A stretch of 64,000 nt of DNA from Halichondria panicea (Eukaryota > Porifera > Demospongiae > Suberitida > Halichondriidae). The notes beneath the pieces were generated by a model. It ran no database searches. It was not told the DNA's origin and saw nothing but the letters and a program-made list of their open reading frames with translations. This document shows, piece after piece, positions 21,205-33,591 of this stretch. Each line of letters starts with the position of its first letter. Position 1 is the first letter of the stretch. Both the position numbers and the translations under genes were made by a program. The stretch spans positions 6,622,912 to 6,686,911 of the forward strand of contig NC_087385.1 of the NCBI RefSeq assembly GCF_963675165.1. The letters are read 5' to 3'.

Positions 21205-22769
21205 ATGAGTTATCCAAAGAGTTGCAAGTGCAGACTTAGATGGTTCTATTCCAAGGGGGCTCTCTTAGTCATTTTTTGGACCTTGTTAATGTCCATTGTT
21301 TTTGGCTCGATTCTCCAGGCTTACGGTAATACCTTTCATATTTCAGGCAACAGACTATCTCATGCCTTGGCTATTATCGCTCCGGTATGTTTTCTTATTG
21401 CTTCACTTGTCTCGGGAAGTTTGTCAGATACTTCTTTTGGAAAGTATAAGATAATCAAGGGTGGATTTGTACTGAATTTCTTAGCATCAGTGATATACTG
21501 TATAGGAATATTGGCAGCAGATGCACTCGTCATAACTACTGACAACAAATTTATCGTTGATTGTGTATCGTTTGTTGTTTTTAGTGTTGGCTATGCTTGC
21601 TTTCTGGCTGCTAGCATTCCAGTGGGTTTGGAGCAGCTTCCCGATGTTTCCTCTGAGAGTATCAGCAGCTTTATCTCATGGTATCTCTTGAGCTTTGGTT
21701 TAGGCACCTGGATTGGCACTGTATTTCAGTCTGTTTACCTAAGGTGTATTGACGAAGCCCATACTAAGCTTATTTTTAATGAGTTGTTGGTCTTATTCAT
21801 AGTATCGTGTGCAAGTGCTATTTTGATATCTGTTTTTCTCTTAGCTCCAAAGTGGTTGATAATTGAACCAAAGGCCCAGCCTCAGACCATTAGATCTATT
21901 TATCGTGTTCTCAAGTTTGCAGCCAAGCACAAGGCTCCCCTCAATCGCAGTGCTTTCACGTACTGGGAGGAAGACATACCGTCTAGAATTGACCTGGGTA
22001 AGACAAAGTATGGCGGTCCTTTCACCACCGAGCAAGTTGAAGATGTTAAAACTATTATTGGAATTTTAACTCTTTTCTTACCTATGTGGATTTGTCTATT
22101 GGTACTAGCCAATCCAATAATTGTGGACCCACCTGATGAAACATTTGGAATGACAGTTTGTACTGCAGAATTGTTAAATTTGTCACACAGTGGTCCATTG
22201 TGGATTGCGATTGGCTCGCTAGTGAACGAGTTCATTATCTACCCACTGCTCAGACATAGAATGCCAAATATTTTGCAACAAATTCAAAATACTTTTTTTT
22301 CCTGACTGCCTTATACGTCTTCCTATTAGTATTAGCAATTCTTCATTTTGCTGGTCTTGGAAAAGATATAATGAGTTTTGGTAGCATTTTGTACGGAATT
22401 ATTAATGGTTTGCTCACCCGGGCCTATTTCACTTCAGTACTGGAGTTTGTATGTGCCCAATCACCATCCTACACAAAAGGACGCTTCTTTTGTCTTGTGT
22501 ATTTTCAATACTTGTCATCTGAAGTGTTTAGTTACATTTTCATAGACTACTTCAGACATTCCTGTAAAGCTGAATACTGCTCTGTCGTGTATTGGTCGGT
22601 AACAACTGTCATTAGTTTGGTTGGTTTCTTATTAATTTGTTTTGTGGCTCGACGGTACAAGAAAAGAGAAAGAGACGACATTTACAATTCTCAGAGACTT
22701 GTGGAAGAGGTTTATGATCGATATCTCTCGCAGAGGACTATAAGTAAAAAATTTGGAACACAAAATTAA
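21205..22769 (+). pseudogene. POT/SLC15-like transporter, copy 4, frameshifted
   Basis: Matches the other three copies from MSYPKSCKCRL, but the frame breaks at about 22287-22305. There, AATTCAAAATACTTTTTTTT replaces AATTCAAATGACTTTTTTTTT, and the first frame ends QIQNTFFS. The remaining membrane segments continue in another frame from about 22371 (MSFGSILYGIINGLL) to a new C-terminus, RTISKKFGTQN, where the 3' flank diverges from all other copies. The break is next to a T homopolymer, so sequencing error should be excluded. Confidence 0.78.
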
Positions 22770-22949
22770 TGAAGAAGTGGCACAAACATGAATCGAACCT
22801 GGCACCCTTAGCTTCGATTCTGTAATGGTAAAGGTCGATAACCGAAAACTGTGTTTAACATTATAGTCAAAAGCTAATGTCAGTAATGATCTTTACCTAT
22901 TGTCTGTACCATGAACCTTTTAGTTTCTACAAAAAGCTAGCAGCGATGA

Positions 22950-25030
22950 ATGATGGATTCTAAGGTGGAACAGTTCAGAGCCGTCACTGGAGCACCGACT
23001 GATGTGGCTAGGAGTATTCTGGGAGCGTGTGGAGGCAATCTTGAGTTAGCAGTCAACATGCACATGGAGGGAGGAGGGCCCAGTACTAGTTCATCTGTAG
23101 CTACCCCTGGACCTAGCAGGCTGCCTGACAGGGACACGGGACCTACTAGCGATGAGCTGCTTAGTCCTACCAGTTACGAAGCTAAGTAAGCCAGTCAGTC
23201 AGTCTTTCACTGTACTAGCTATATATAACATTACATGTACCAGGCTAGAGCGATGTGATGTATACTCTCCATTCCTAGTATCTGTTTCTGTTTCATACAG
23301 ACACGGTGTACGTGCTCCCATTCCCCAGTCGAGTGGTGTGCTGATAGAGGACAATACTCCACCCAGTGAGTCATGAACCACACCCACCCACTGTGTTATA
23401 GACTACCCTCTCCCATACTTACAGGGATAATGAGACACTCTCGAAGATTACCTCGTACTGTGTTTGATCCGTTTCAAGATTTTCAAAATACAGGTAAAAT
23501 TGACGTCATAGGCCGGCTACATGTGTTAATGGTGGCTAGGCATGTTTCAAGACTGTATCGATTTCTATGGAGTAACACAATCACTGTACACGCATGACTT
23601 GTGTCCTGTGTTGTCACATGCAGGGAGGTTTGGAGGAGGCGGAGATGCTAATAAAATGAAGTCTCTGGCAGAACTGTTCAAACCTCCTCACGACATTATG
23701 TTCCATGGCACATTCCACGAGGTAACCATAGTTACGGTCATGTACCTATATCTTCCTTCAGCCACGGAGGTCAAAACTTTATATGTTCCTCCACACACAG
23801 GCAAAGCTGGCTGGTCAACATCAGAGGAAATGGCTCCTGGTTAATCTTCAAGATTCAAAAGAGTTTCCCTCTCAAGTTCTCAACAGAGATGTTTGGAGCA
23901 ACCACAATGTCAAGGACATTGTTCGTCAGCACTTCATTTTCTGGCAGGTATGTGAAAACAGTAGTTGTTCTGTGCCTGCCTAAGGAATGTCTTGTAATGT
24001 TTGTGTGTGTTGTTATGTGTGTGTTGTTAGGTGTACTGTATAACTGATGAGGGTCTCAAGTTCAAGCAGCTGTATCACGTTGGCAGCTGTCCTTACATCG
24101 CCATCATTGACCCAATGACAGGTACGTACATATATTCACACTTACGTCTGAATTGTGTGAGCCCCTATCATCAGGAGAAAAGATGGCTGATTGGGGCTCA
24201 CTCACTGTGTCTGCTTTCACTGACTCTTTCCTGCAATTTCTCTCCAATCACCAATACGACACTAACAACCTACCCTCAGGCAGCAAAACACAGGTACTAC
24301 GTGTAATAATAGCTTTGTAATAATACTATTCCGTGTTTACCCACCCACTCACTCTCAGGAAATAGTGTCTGTGAGCAGCGAGGAGTCTCAATTAGAAGCG
24401 GCCATACAAGCATCTCTTAAAGAAGCTCAGAAGAAGCAGCATCTTGTGTTCAGCGATGACAGTGACATCGACTGTGTGTCTCTCAGCAGCTCAAGCAATG
24501 GGGATGTGGAATATATTGGCAGCTCTCTGGGTGGCACATCAACAGACACAAGATTGCTTGACGTAGAACACTGTGGGACATCGAACAGTGGCCTGACTAA
24601 CGGTGCAAGAGAGAGCAGAAAGAGACTATCTAACAGAGACGATAGCGAAATGTGTGATGAGCTGCCACGGAAGATGATGCGAGCGGATATCTCAGAAATA
24701 GTGGAGAGTGGTGGGCCCAGTACGTCATTCGAAACAGCAAACTCTGACATACATTTGGTCCTCTTTCGGCTGCCGGACGGGGAAAGAATCCAACAGAAGT
24801 TTGTCAGCTCATATCCAATCCAGGTAATGTAGAAATTATAAATTAAGGCGTGTGATTGAATTTTGCAGGAGGTCTTCACTTTTCTCAAGTCCAAGGGGAT
24901 AGACAAGACTGAACATGAAATAGTCACCCAATTTCCTCAAAGAAATCTGTGTGATGTGGATCCCCTGACAACCCTTAGCGACCTTGGACTACACAGACGA
25001 GAGACTGTATTCATTCACACAACAGACTGA
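22950..25030 (+). CDS. UBXN7: UBX domain-containing protein 7 orthologue
   Basis: Predicted 483-aa p97/VCP cofactor linking ubiquitylated substrates, cullin ligases and p97. Exons: 22950-23185, 23301-23365, 23425-23493, 23624-23721, 23801-23947, 24031-24121, 24175-24293, 24359-24823 and 24869-25030 (1452 nt). Domains in order: N-terminal UBA-like (VEQFRAVTGAPTDVARSILG); UAS thioredoxin-like (SLAELFKPPHDIMFHGTF, NRDVWSNHNVKDIVRQHFIF, PYIAIIDPMTG); UIM (SEESQLEAAIQASLKEAQ); acidic linker; and C-terminal UBX ending LGLHRRETVFIHTTD. The UBX loop carries FPQR in place of the usual FPR p97-contact motif. Every block aligns with human UBXN7, for example NRDVWSNEAVKNIIREHFIF. The frame starts with two consecutive ATGs at 22950. 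Confidence 0.95.
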
Positions 25031-25409
25031 ATCTTCATTTAATATTATTTTATTATTCACTATTACATGTTGACTCCCCTCCCCTGACCTCTACTGAATA
25101 ACTTGTTTCAAATGGTGTTCATCGGCCAAATACCATGGCGGTAAAATGACAAATTATGGCCCTAACCAAATTTGGGTGAATTGGTCAGAATGACAGGGAA
25201 ACACATCAGTAATAAGCGTACCTCGGGGTAGGCCGCAGATTATCACCTCCGAACTTTAAAGGGGTGTGTGTCCGCACTTGCAACTAGCTAGCTAGGCATC
25301 TAGCTATAATTATAGCGAGGTGCAAAGCTGTGATACTAAGGCTCTAAATAGTGAGAAAATATAAGGCATCAAAAGAAATCTGTCAAACGCTCATCTTATC
25401 AACTGGAGA
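25031..25409. other. Intergenic region between UBXN7 and ninein-like gene
   Basis: 3' UTR of UBXN7 and promoter of the next gene. The stretch 25105-25215 includes AAATGACAAATTATGGCCC, resembling the interior of the fold-back repeat at 40895-41200. No coding exon was seen. Confidence 0.5.
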
Positions 25410-28400
25410 ATGGCCATGGCCCAAGCTGCAAGTGGAAAGAGACGCTCTTTCTACGCAGACCTGGACCGTCTTAGATCTCACTTTGATTCACTAGATCAGG
25501 ACAGGACAGGCTACATAGGCTACAGTGAGCTACAGCAGTTGGTGCAGAAAATGTCTGGCATTGAAGAAGCAGTTCTGCCAGAGCTAATGGAGAAACTGGA
25601 CCGTGACAAAGACGGCAAGGTGGGTGTACCTAGAAAGGGGGAGTAGCTGGTTGGCAGGGCTGCAGAGCTAGCTAGCCACATGACAGTGCAAAAACTCAAG
25701 CTAAGGGATTCTCCATGTTCTAGTTCTACAAGCTTACTCCCATACACTATTTGTAAGTAGAAGTTAGGACCTAAAGTTCAAAGAGCTGTTCCATCTGTTT
25801 TATTTCATATGCAGGTCAGCTTCGATGACTTCCAAGCTCTGTTTGAAGTCGAGCATGAATCAATGAAAAAGAGGATAAAGATCACAGCCTCTGAGATCAC
25901 AGCCTCTGACAGTCCGAATGTGAAGCATGATGTAGTCAGTCCTACCAGTCCCCCCTCCTCCACCACGAGGCGTCGTCTCCCTGAGATACCACTACCAGAC
26001 ACTGTGGTCTTGCGTTCAAAACCAGGGAGGAGCAACAGAGACTTTGGCTATTTCAGCCCAATTGGAACCGGTCGACCACCCTCCATTGACTTTGCAGGTG
26101 AACTCCTCATTCAATTGTTGTGAATATATACTGTTGAGAGAACTGTTATTACACGTACACAATAATTAAATCATCTGTTTATGTAATACTGCTGCTCTGC
26201 TCAGTAGAACAAGGACCTGGACAGATGCAGTACCTGCTGACTGGGTTTGACACTACAGATGCAGCTGCTAGCCCTCAACTGAAGAGAAACTCTAAAGTTC
26301 TCTCTTTCTTCAACGACTCTGAAGATGTGCTGGAGGGCATAGGAGATGGGGCTCGTCCTGACAACACAAGTGAAAGTAGGTGCCATTGTTTTTAACTTCA
26401 GTGGTGATTTATACTCACTTTTCTTCTAGTTCCCTCTCCGCCAACGTCCCCGACTTGTAGCCATGACGAGGTAGCCCATGTCGAGAGTTTGCTGGAGTCT
26501 GTCATCAACACACGGGAAATTGATGAAGCTGCCGTTGCCAAACTCTGTGCTCACCTGAAAGCTGACAGTCAAGAACAAGAGGTAGTATATTCTATGCCAC
26601 ATTATAGTTCCCTTAATATGGAGCCTATAACTTTCATGCAGGAGCTGATTTCTTTACTACATTTCCTGGACAAGAAAAACGCTGGGTGTGTTACAGTGGA
26701 GGAGTTTGCTCGTGGGCTGCAATCATGTAAAAACTCCGCTCAAGTAGCGTCCTCTACTCCATTCAAATCTCCTGAACCAATACCAACCACACTGCATCGC
26801 AGACACACCATCAGTACTACAGTGAGTCTGGTTGGGATGCTCTATTAATTACTGTGTATGCATGACTACATGTGTGCATGTAGAGGGTGTTATGTCATTA
26901 GCTGCTGTAATGAATCATTGGACACTTCTCTGCACAGTCCGTACCAAGACTGAGTGAACCTTTCAGCTCTCCACTTCACACTCCTATAAGACATGGTGGC
27001 TCCACTCCTCTGTCCTCCACACCACTGCACCAGCCTGCAGGTAACTCACCAGCTCACTCACTAAGCAACTCAACATTATTCATTTGTTTGTCTTGTTACT
27101 TCTAGCTGTGAGATAGATGGTGACTATGTATGTATGAATCCACTCACAGCCCCACACCCGGTAAATTAATTTATTGCTTGTTTGTATCACACTTGCAGTT
27201 TACTCGAACATGATTCTCTCTGTACTGGACCCGGATAAGTCAGGGTGAGTCTCCATGGGCACACGGCCTGGGGGATTTCCCCAAAATGGGCCTGTTTTGA
27301 TTGCTAACTTTGAGTGCCATAGATTAAGTTAGGATTGTGTATTTAAAAGATGCGTTTTGTAGCTAATTAAGGCCTATCTAATGTGTGTAGATCAAGAAAG
27401 CTGCACTTCACAGACTCTTAATCTCATTTACACATCTCTATGTACCATCAACAGCAAACATTTGTACAGTGCTATATAGGGCTAGCTAGATGTAATGTTT
27501 CGAAATTCAATTTTTGGGGTAATCAAATTCATAGAATGTCTAGCCAAGTATATATACAGGATGTACACGTTATCCTGTAGGTATGTGCGGGTGGACAGCC
27601 TGGTGGAGCGGATCCAGGAGCTGGGGGTGGAGTCTGAGCACAACTCTAGTCTAGAGGAAGCATTGGCTGAGGTAGGAGATTGAACACATTAACGCCGTCA
27701 ACATGCTAATATATTGCTACCATGGTGTGTGTGTGTGTGTGTGTGTAGGCTGTGATGGTGGATCAAAGCGGTCGGGTCAGTGTGAATGAGTTCACCACAT
27801 CTCTAGAAGGAGCTTTACTCACAGAGGGGAAAAGTAACAATTGTAAGCCGATACAAGCTCTCTCCATAGTTACCCTTGGGTATAGCTGTAAGGTATCTTT
27901 ATTTATACCCTCTCAGTCTGTACTCTGTAATTTAACTTTAAGTACAGATTGTAAAATCTATTTCACTGCATGCATGGCTACATTTCCTGTTGCAGTTCTC
28001 CGCCAGATAGCCCTCAAGACATTTCACAGTGAAATTCATAGTCTACGGTCTCAAGTGCAGCAGGTCTCCATGGAGAGGGACACACTCCAACACAGTCTCA
28101 ATAGAACAATGGAAGACAAACAAAAGCTAGTGCTGATGGGGGAGGAGCAAGTGGACATGGTTACTAAGAATACGGATAAGAAACTCAAGTAAGTACAATT
28201 TAAGTGTGCCATTGATACTTTGTATGTCATTTTAGGGACCAAGAAGATGATCTTTTGCAACGTCTTAAAGAGTCTGAGAAATCTCGACGTGAGGAGCAGC
28301 TGCAGATAGAGGACAGGTATACAGCTGTGTTTGAGAATCTGCAGCAGCATATGGATAAACTCAAATCAGGTACTATAGTCTAGTGATTTGGTAATCGAAC

Positions 28401-31400
28401 CCCGAACCCATGGTACAACCCTTTTCGCCTAAAGCAAAGGCAGAAATGCTACACTAATTGACCTGCAGTGTGTAGACTAGTGTGCTGAGTCTATAATGTA
28501 GCCCCACTGTGTACTAGTGTACAGAGCCTATAGTGTGGTCCCACTGTGTACACTGTAGCTAGTGATTGACTTATACTTTCTCTAGTAAGGTTTGCATTTC
28601 AAGTAAGGTGAAAAGGTTGTAACAATATTAATCCTCCCCCTCCGTCCTCAGAGGAAGAAAGGTTGAGAGTTGACCTCAAGCTGGCCCAGGATGAGAACGA
28701 CCAGGTCATCAGAGAGTTAGATAATGCTCACAAGGAGCTCTCCAAGAAAGAAAGTATTATTTCGATGCTAACGCGAGACCTTGAGAGTCGCTCGGACTAT
28801 GACCTCACTGACGACGAACACCAACACTCAAGGATGAGCGAGCTGGAGAACGAGTTAACGATGAGGGTGACCCTCACTAATGAGCTACAGGAGAAACTAA
28901 GGGAGGTACAGGATCGCTTTGACCTCATCACTGCCGACAATGAGAAGATGAAGCAGAAGTACCTCACAGCCAAACGTGACCTACAGAGACGGAGGAATAA
29001 ACACAGCAGAAAGTAAGTTTATCATAATCCCCCATCCATGTAGAACCCCCCCACCCACACAGATACAGCCATATAAGGTAGGACTATTAATTATTCCTCA
29101 CATGCAGAACTTCAACTGAGAGGCCTCTCTCTGGATTTGGCAAACCTCAGAGGCCAAAACGACCACTATCAGGATCTCACTTTGGTCGGTCAAGTCCTAT
29201 CAAGCCGCGGATCTTTGGCTCTCCTCTCGACCTAGCCATAGGCTCAGAAAAGGACCACCCTGTCTTATTGGAGGATATGGACGAGTCCCCATCCTCTGAC
29301 AGTGAGCCCATCATCTTCTCCCTGGCCCCGATAGCAATGGTGGGGGAAGTAGTCGAGGAGGAGATCGGACAAGCAGAGGGGGGTCAAGACGAGGGTAGTG
29401 AAGAGGATCCTGTTCCTAGTCAAACACCAACTACTGAGGAAGAATCACCTGGTGAAGAAGACACTTTCTCAAGATCAAGTGAGTGGGTCTTGTGGGCTAA
29501 TGGTTGTCATTGCATTGTGTATACAGGTGCTAGCTTGATGGAGGAGATACACAAACACGAACAGAAGAGTCTGCTAGAGAACAGTAAGTTATCACATTCA
29601 ATGTCATCAGGAATTAATACTTAATGATAATCACACACACTGTACAGAAATCCAGCAGCTGGAGGACGAGCGATGTACACTGCAGAAACAGTATCAGCAG
29701 CTTGAGCAACAACTCAGAGAAGTAGAAGAGGTTAGTATCCAAAGCAACCCTAGACTACTATAAAAATACTGGGGACCCTGCGTTAATTAGAACGGCCATA
29801 ACATAGTTCCGTTTGTCCAATAACGTTAATTTTATGGTATTCTGAAAGCTTAGAGATAGGCCTTTCAGATGATGTTAAAATCCAACGTCTATTTTGGGCC
29901 TGTTTTTGACAAAATACAGTTACACACGTTTGGTTATGTTCCCTCAGGAGGATAGAATGGAGATTCTACGAGAGTTGGAGAGGACGAAACAAAAGCAAGG
30001 AGAGTTGGACAGACTGATCTCAACTCTGGACAAGCAAAGCAAACAACTCAGCATGACCAGAATTGATGTAAGTGTATTAATATGTACCCACCTGGTACAT
30101 TGTAACTGTAACATTAACCTGTGTTAATGTTGGTGCAGATTGACTCCAGACTGCAAGTGGCCGGGCAAAGTCTGGCCAATCAGCTTCAAGGTCTCAGAAG
30201 TAGTCTTACGGATAACTCTGGAGCCAGTGCCACTGGTAACCTTGGCGATCTCATCAATGAGCTGGACACTATTCGAAGCAAGCTCGAAGAAGAACGAAAG
30301 AGCCACGATGTAGACATAGCCAACCTGAAGACTGAATTGTCTAAAAAGGAGGAGGAGAGTTACAGTCACATAGATCTGTCCCTCAAGCTAGAGGAGGAGA
30401 AGGCACAGGCCGAGGCAACGTTGGTCTCACTGCAGTACACACTAGAGAGCGAGAGGAGTGCACACGAAGCAGAAGTGAACATTCTAATGCGAAAATTGGA
30501 CAATGCCGAAGAATCTCTCTCAAAACTGGAAAGAAAAGAACGCGAGAATATGATGCAGTTGAGAGAAGAACTAGAGCAGACCAGAGACGAAATAGCGCGA
30601 TATCAACTACAAACAGAGAAACTTCAAAAAGAGTTAGCAGATGCTGATGAGAAGCTTGGTGCCATGGAAACCAGCCCACCTCTCTCACCCACAGAGCCGC
30701 CCCCTCAAACACAAGAGGAACAAATGGCGCTATCAACAGATGAAATCGCAGCACTTCTACAACAACTGGCTAAGTCTGAAACTGAAATTGATTTATTACA
30801 GTCGTCAAATGAAGAACATATTTCACTAACTACAAAACTAAGAACTGAACTGGAGGAATGTAGCCAACAAGCTCAGGAGAAGTTAACCGAGCAGTTAGGA
30901 TATTTCCAACAGCAGATGGCATCTCTAAGAAAAGACTTTGAATCTCAACTTGACCAATCATCAAATGCTTTGGAAGCAAGCCACACTCAGGAAATAGATC
31001 TAAACAACCGCTTGTCACTAACTTTAGAACAATTAGAAAATACACAAACAGAAGTACGCGAACTCTCAGCCAAAGAAGCCACTCATCTTCAGAACATTCA
31101 ACTACTGGAGCAGTCTGGATCATCACAGCAACAAGAGATTACACAATTACAAGCTGCTCTCAGTGAGTATCGACAACTACGTCAGATGGAAAGCATCCAA
31201 AAACAGATCACGCCTGAACTTTCAACACAACCCAAACGCCCCAGTAGTGGAGGAGAAGACGAGACTGACTTCATCCCGGCCCTTGTAACTTCCGGGAAAC
31301 TATCGCAAAGCTCTGAGAAAGATTCTCACGACCAAATTATTGATGAGATGAAAGACCAGTTGGAAGAAGTTCAGCTACGGAAAAAGGGATTGCTCGACCA

Positions 31401-33335
31401 ACTTGCAGAGAAAAATAAGACCCTCACAGAATTGCAACAAAAAGCTTTGGAGGAAAGAGAAGCAGTTCAATCTTCGGCACTAGCTACTACTAACGAGATT
31501 ATTCGATTCATTAGCAATTTCAGCAGCTCCTCCAAGGATTCATTGTCAGACTACAAAGAACGAGTAGAAGAAGTCTCCGCAAAGTTGGCCCGTGTGAGGC
31601 AACTCCTTCAAGAAAGAGACAGTCAAAACCTGAGCACTCTCGATGGCATGATGTCCGATCTCAACCACTCTAGAGAAGAATCTGATGCTGTCAAACTGGA
31701 CATGGAGAACATGAAACAGAGACTGGTATCCAAACACGAGGAAGAGATTCGCAGCTTGAGAGATGATCTGGACAAGACGAGAAAGCGTGAGGAGCAAGCC
31801 AGAGCGAGGAGTGAGGAGGCCGAGTTGGAGTTGGTTGTCAAGCAGAAGCAATTTCAGGAGAAGGAAGATCAGATTGAGTCACAAGCAAAGACAATACAAG
31901 AGCTAGAGTTGCGGCGTCTTCCTGTTAATGAGCATGAGGCAGTGCAGTATGTAGAGGTGCAGCTGCTGGAGGGTGTGAATGAAGCTCTGTTGTTGAACAC
32001 CAACCAGGACAGTAGGGAGACACTCACTATACAGGGGCAGGTGAGGCTACTTACTTGCAGCTATAACACATTGTACCTTACCTTACAGCACTGTGATGTG
32101 TTTATAACTCAATTAGCTAAATTATGCTTAAATTAATGTTTATGTACGCATCGATCAGTAGCCTATTTATTTCTTGTTTTAGGTAACCACCAGGCCTGAA
32201 GCAGACACTGAGGTATCTAACCAGGAGCAGATGGTTCAAGCTCTACAAGAAGCTGAGCAAAAGTTGGATGCTTTCCGGCAGATCCAGAAGACATTGCAAC
32301 TGCAGCATCAGCAAGCAATGCAAGAGATTGAAACCAAGGTAAGGTACCTGTAGTCATGTGATCAGATTTTAACGCATCGAATGAATGCATGTGTATTCAT
32401 ACTATAGCTGGTACAGCATTTCAATAGCCTTGTAATCACATGACCTATGTATTGACAGTACGAGGCAGAGCTGCTGGTGACCAATGAGGTCATTGAAGAG
32501 CACACGGCTGACCTGAGACAGCTGTACGTGTCAGTAGTGGAGGCAGAGAGGGAGAGGGCAGTACACCTCACACACTCTCAACTAGTGGGGGAACTCGGCA
32601 AAGAGATAGACACACTCAAATCAGAGGTAATAGTGTCTTCATAATAAAGATTTAATACAAATCAAATGATAAATTATATACGATCTACTTATGTGATTAA
32701 CCACCCACTTGCTAGCTTTCCACTGAGCAAGCCATTGTCGGTGAGATGGAGGCCACTCTGACTAGGAGAACAGCCGAGCACGAGCAAGTGGAGGCGCAGA
32801 TACAAACAGAACATGATGAAGAGGTTCAGGCACTGCATCAGCAGAAGCAACAGCTGGTGCGGCAGCTGGAGGACACCAAACTACGATACACACAGTCCAT
32901 CAAGGAGCAGGATCAACATGTGAGACCATCTCTTAATTAGTATAATTATAGATACCTTGATGGTGGGAATAAACGAGCGAATATTGAAACAAGCATGCAT
33001 ATTACCAAAAGTAAGAGGGTTTGATTAGCTTTGTTGAGCAATTTTCATCTGTAGAGAGCTTTTATAATAATAAGGCTGCGGTGTATAATATTTATTGTAC
33101 ATGTACTGTAGAGTCATGTGATAAAAACATCCCTTTTTACTCTCTGCAGACAAACGTGCTTATTCAAGACCTGTGCAACGCTAAATCAGAGCTAGAGAAG
33201 CAGCTACAGCAGAAGAGTGAAGAGTCACTGCTGGTGTATCAGAAGGTTGCAGAGCTCACGGATGAGAAGAGAGTTCTGGTGGACATTATCGAGCATTTGT
33301 GTGTAGAAGCTGGCCAACTCATTGATATAGTGTGA
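25410..33335 (+). CDS. NIN: Ninein/ninein-like centrosomal protein
   Basis: Predicted 1754-aa EF-hand plus coiled-coil protein, the orthologue of the vertebrate NIN/NINL pair that anchors microtubules at the mother centriole. Twenty-one exons: 25410-25619, 25815-26097, 26205-26375, 26430-26581, 26642-26821, 26938-27040, 27199-27244, 27581-27671, 27749-27842, 27996-28188, 28236-28369, 28652-29012, 29108-29478, 29527-29583, 29648-29730, 29948-30067, 30139-32040, 32183-32338, 32459-32626, 32716-32919 and 33150-33335 (5265 nt). Two canonical EF-hands open the protein (DQDRTGYIGYSE; DRDKDGKVSFDDF). Later degenerate hands include LDKKNAGCVTVEEF, LDPDKSGYVRVD and VDQSGRVSVNEF. LRQIALKTFHSEIHSLRSQV matches human HQAALASFKAEIRHLLERV. 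From about residue 500 it is almost all coiled coil, with an Ala/Glu/Gln-rich 1.9-kb exon. The gene precedes the vertebrate NIN/NINL split, so the symbol stands for the pair. Confidence 0.88.
29785..29905. repeat. Fold-back repeat family B, half element
   Basis: In the ninein-like intron 29731-29947. Contains GGCCATAACATAG, CCGTTTGTCCAAT, TCTGAAAGCTTAGAGATAGG and CCTTTCAGATG, matching one arm of the elements at 40895 and 62570. Confidence 0.6.
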
Positions 33336-33591
33336 CAGTCTCAACCGATTTCAACATGTAGATAATTTTTATGTACAGCACTTTTTAAAGCTCTCATTTT
33401 TTAAGCTCTCATTTCTTGTTAGACAAGTCATAATTTGTTGCGCAACGTCAGATGTTATCAATGTACTCCCACCAGAGATCAATAAAATTATTTGTGAAAC
33501 GGGAGAGGGTACTCACCAACAATGATAATAGCATACTTCAGATTTAAAAACAACATATACGCAGCTGATTATAAGTATAATCGAAACTGTT

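Noticed and set aside
22785-22830. Possible tRNA-like T-arm (reverse strand GGTTCGATTC)
   Set aside because: No acceptor, D or anticodon arms could be fitted. At most a diverged SINE scrap. The same holds for GGGGTTCGATTACC on the reverse strand near 28391-28405.
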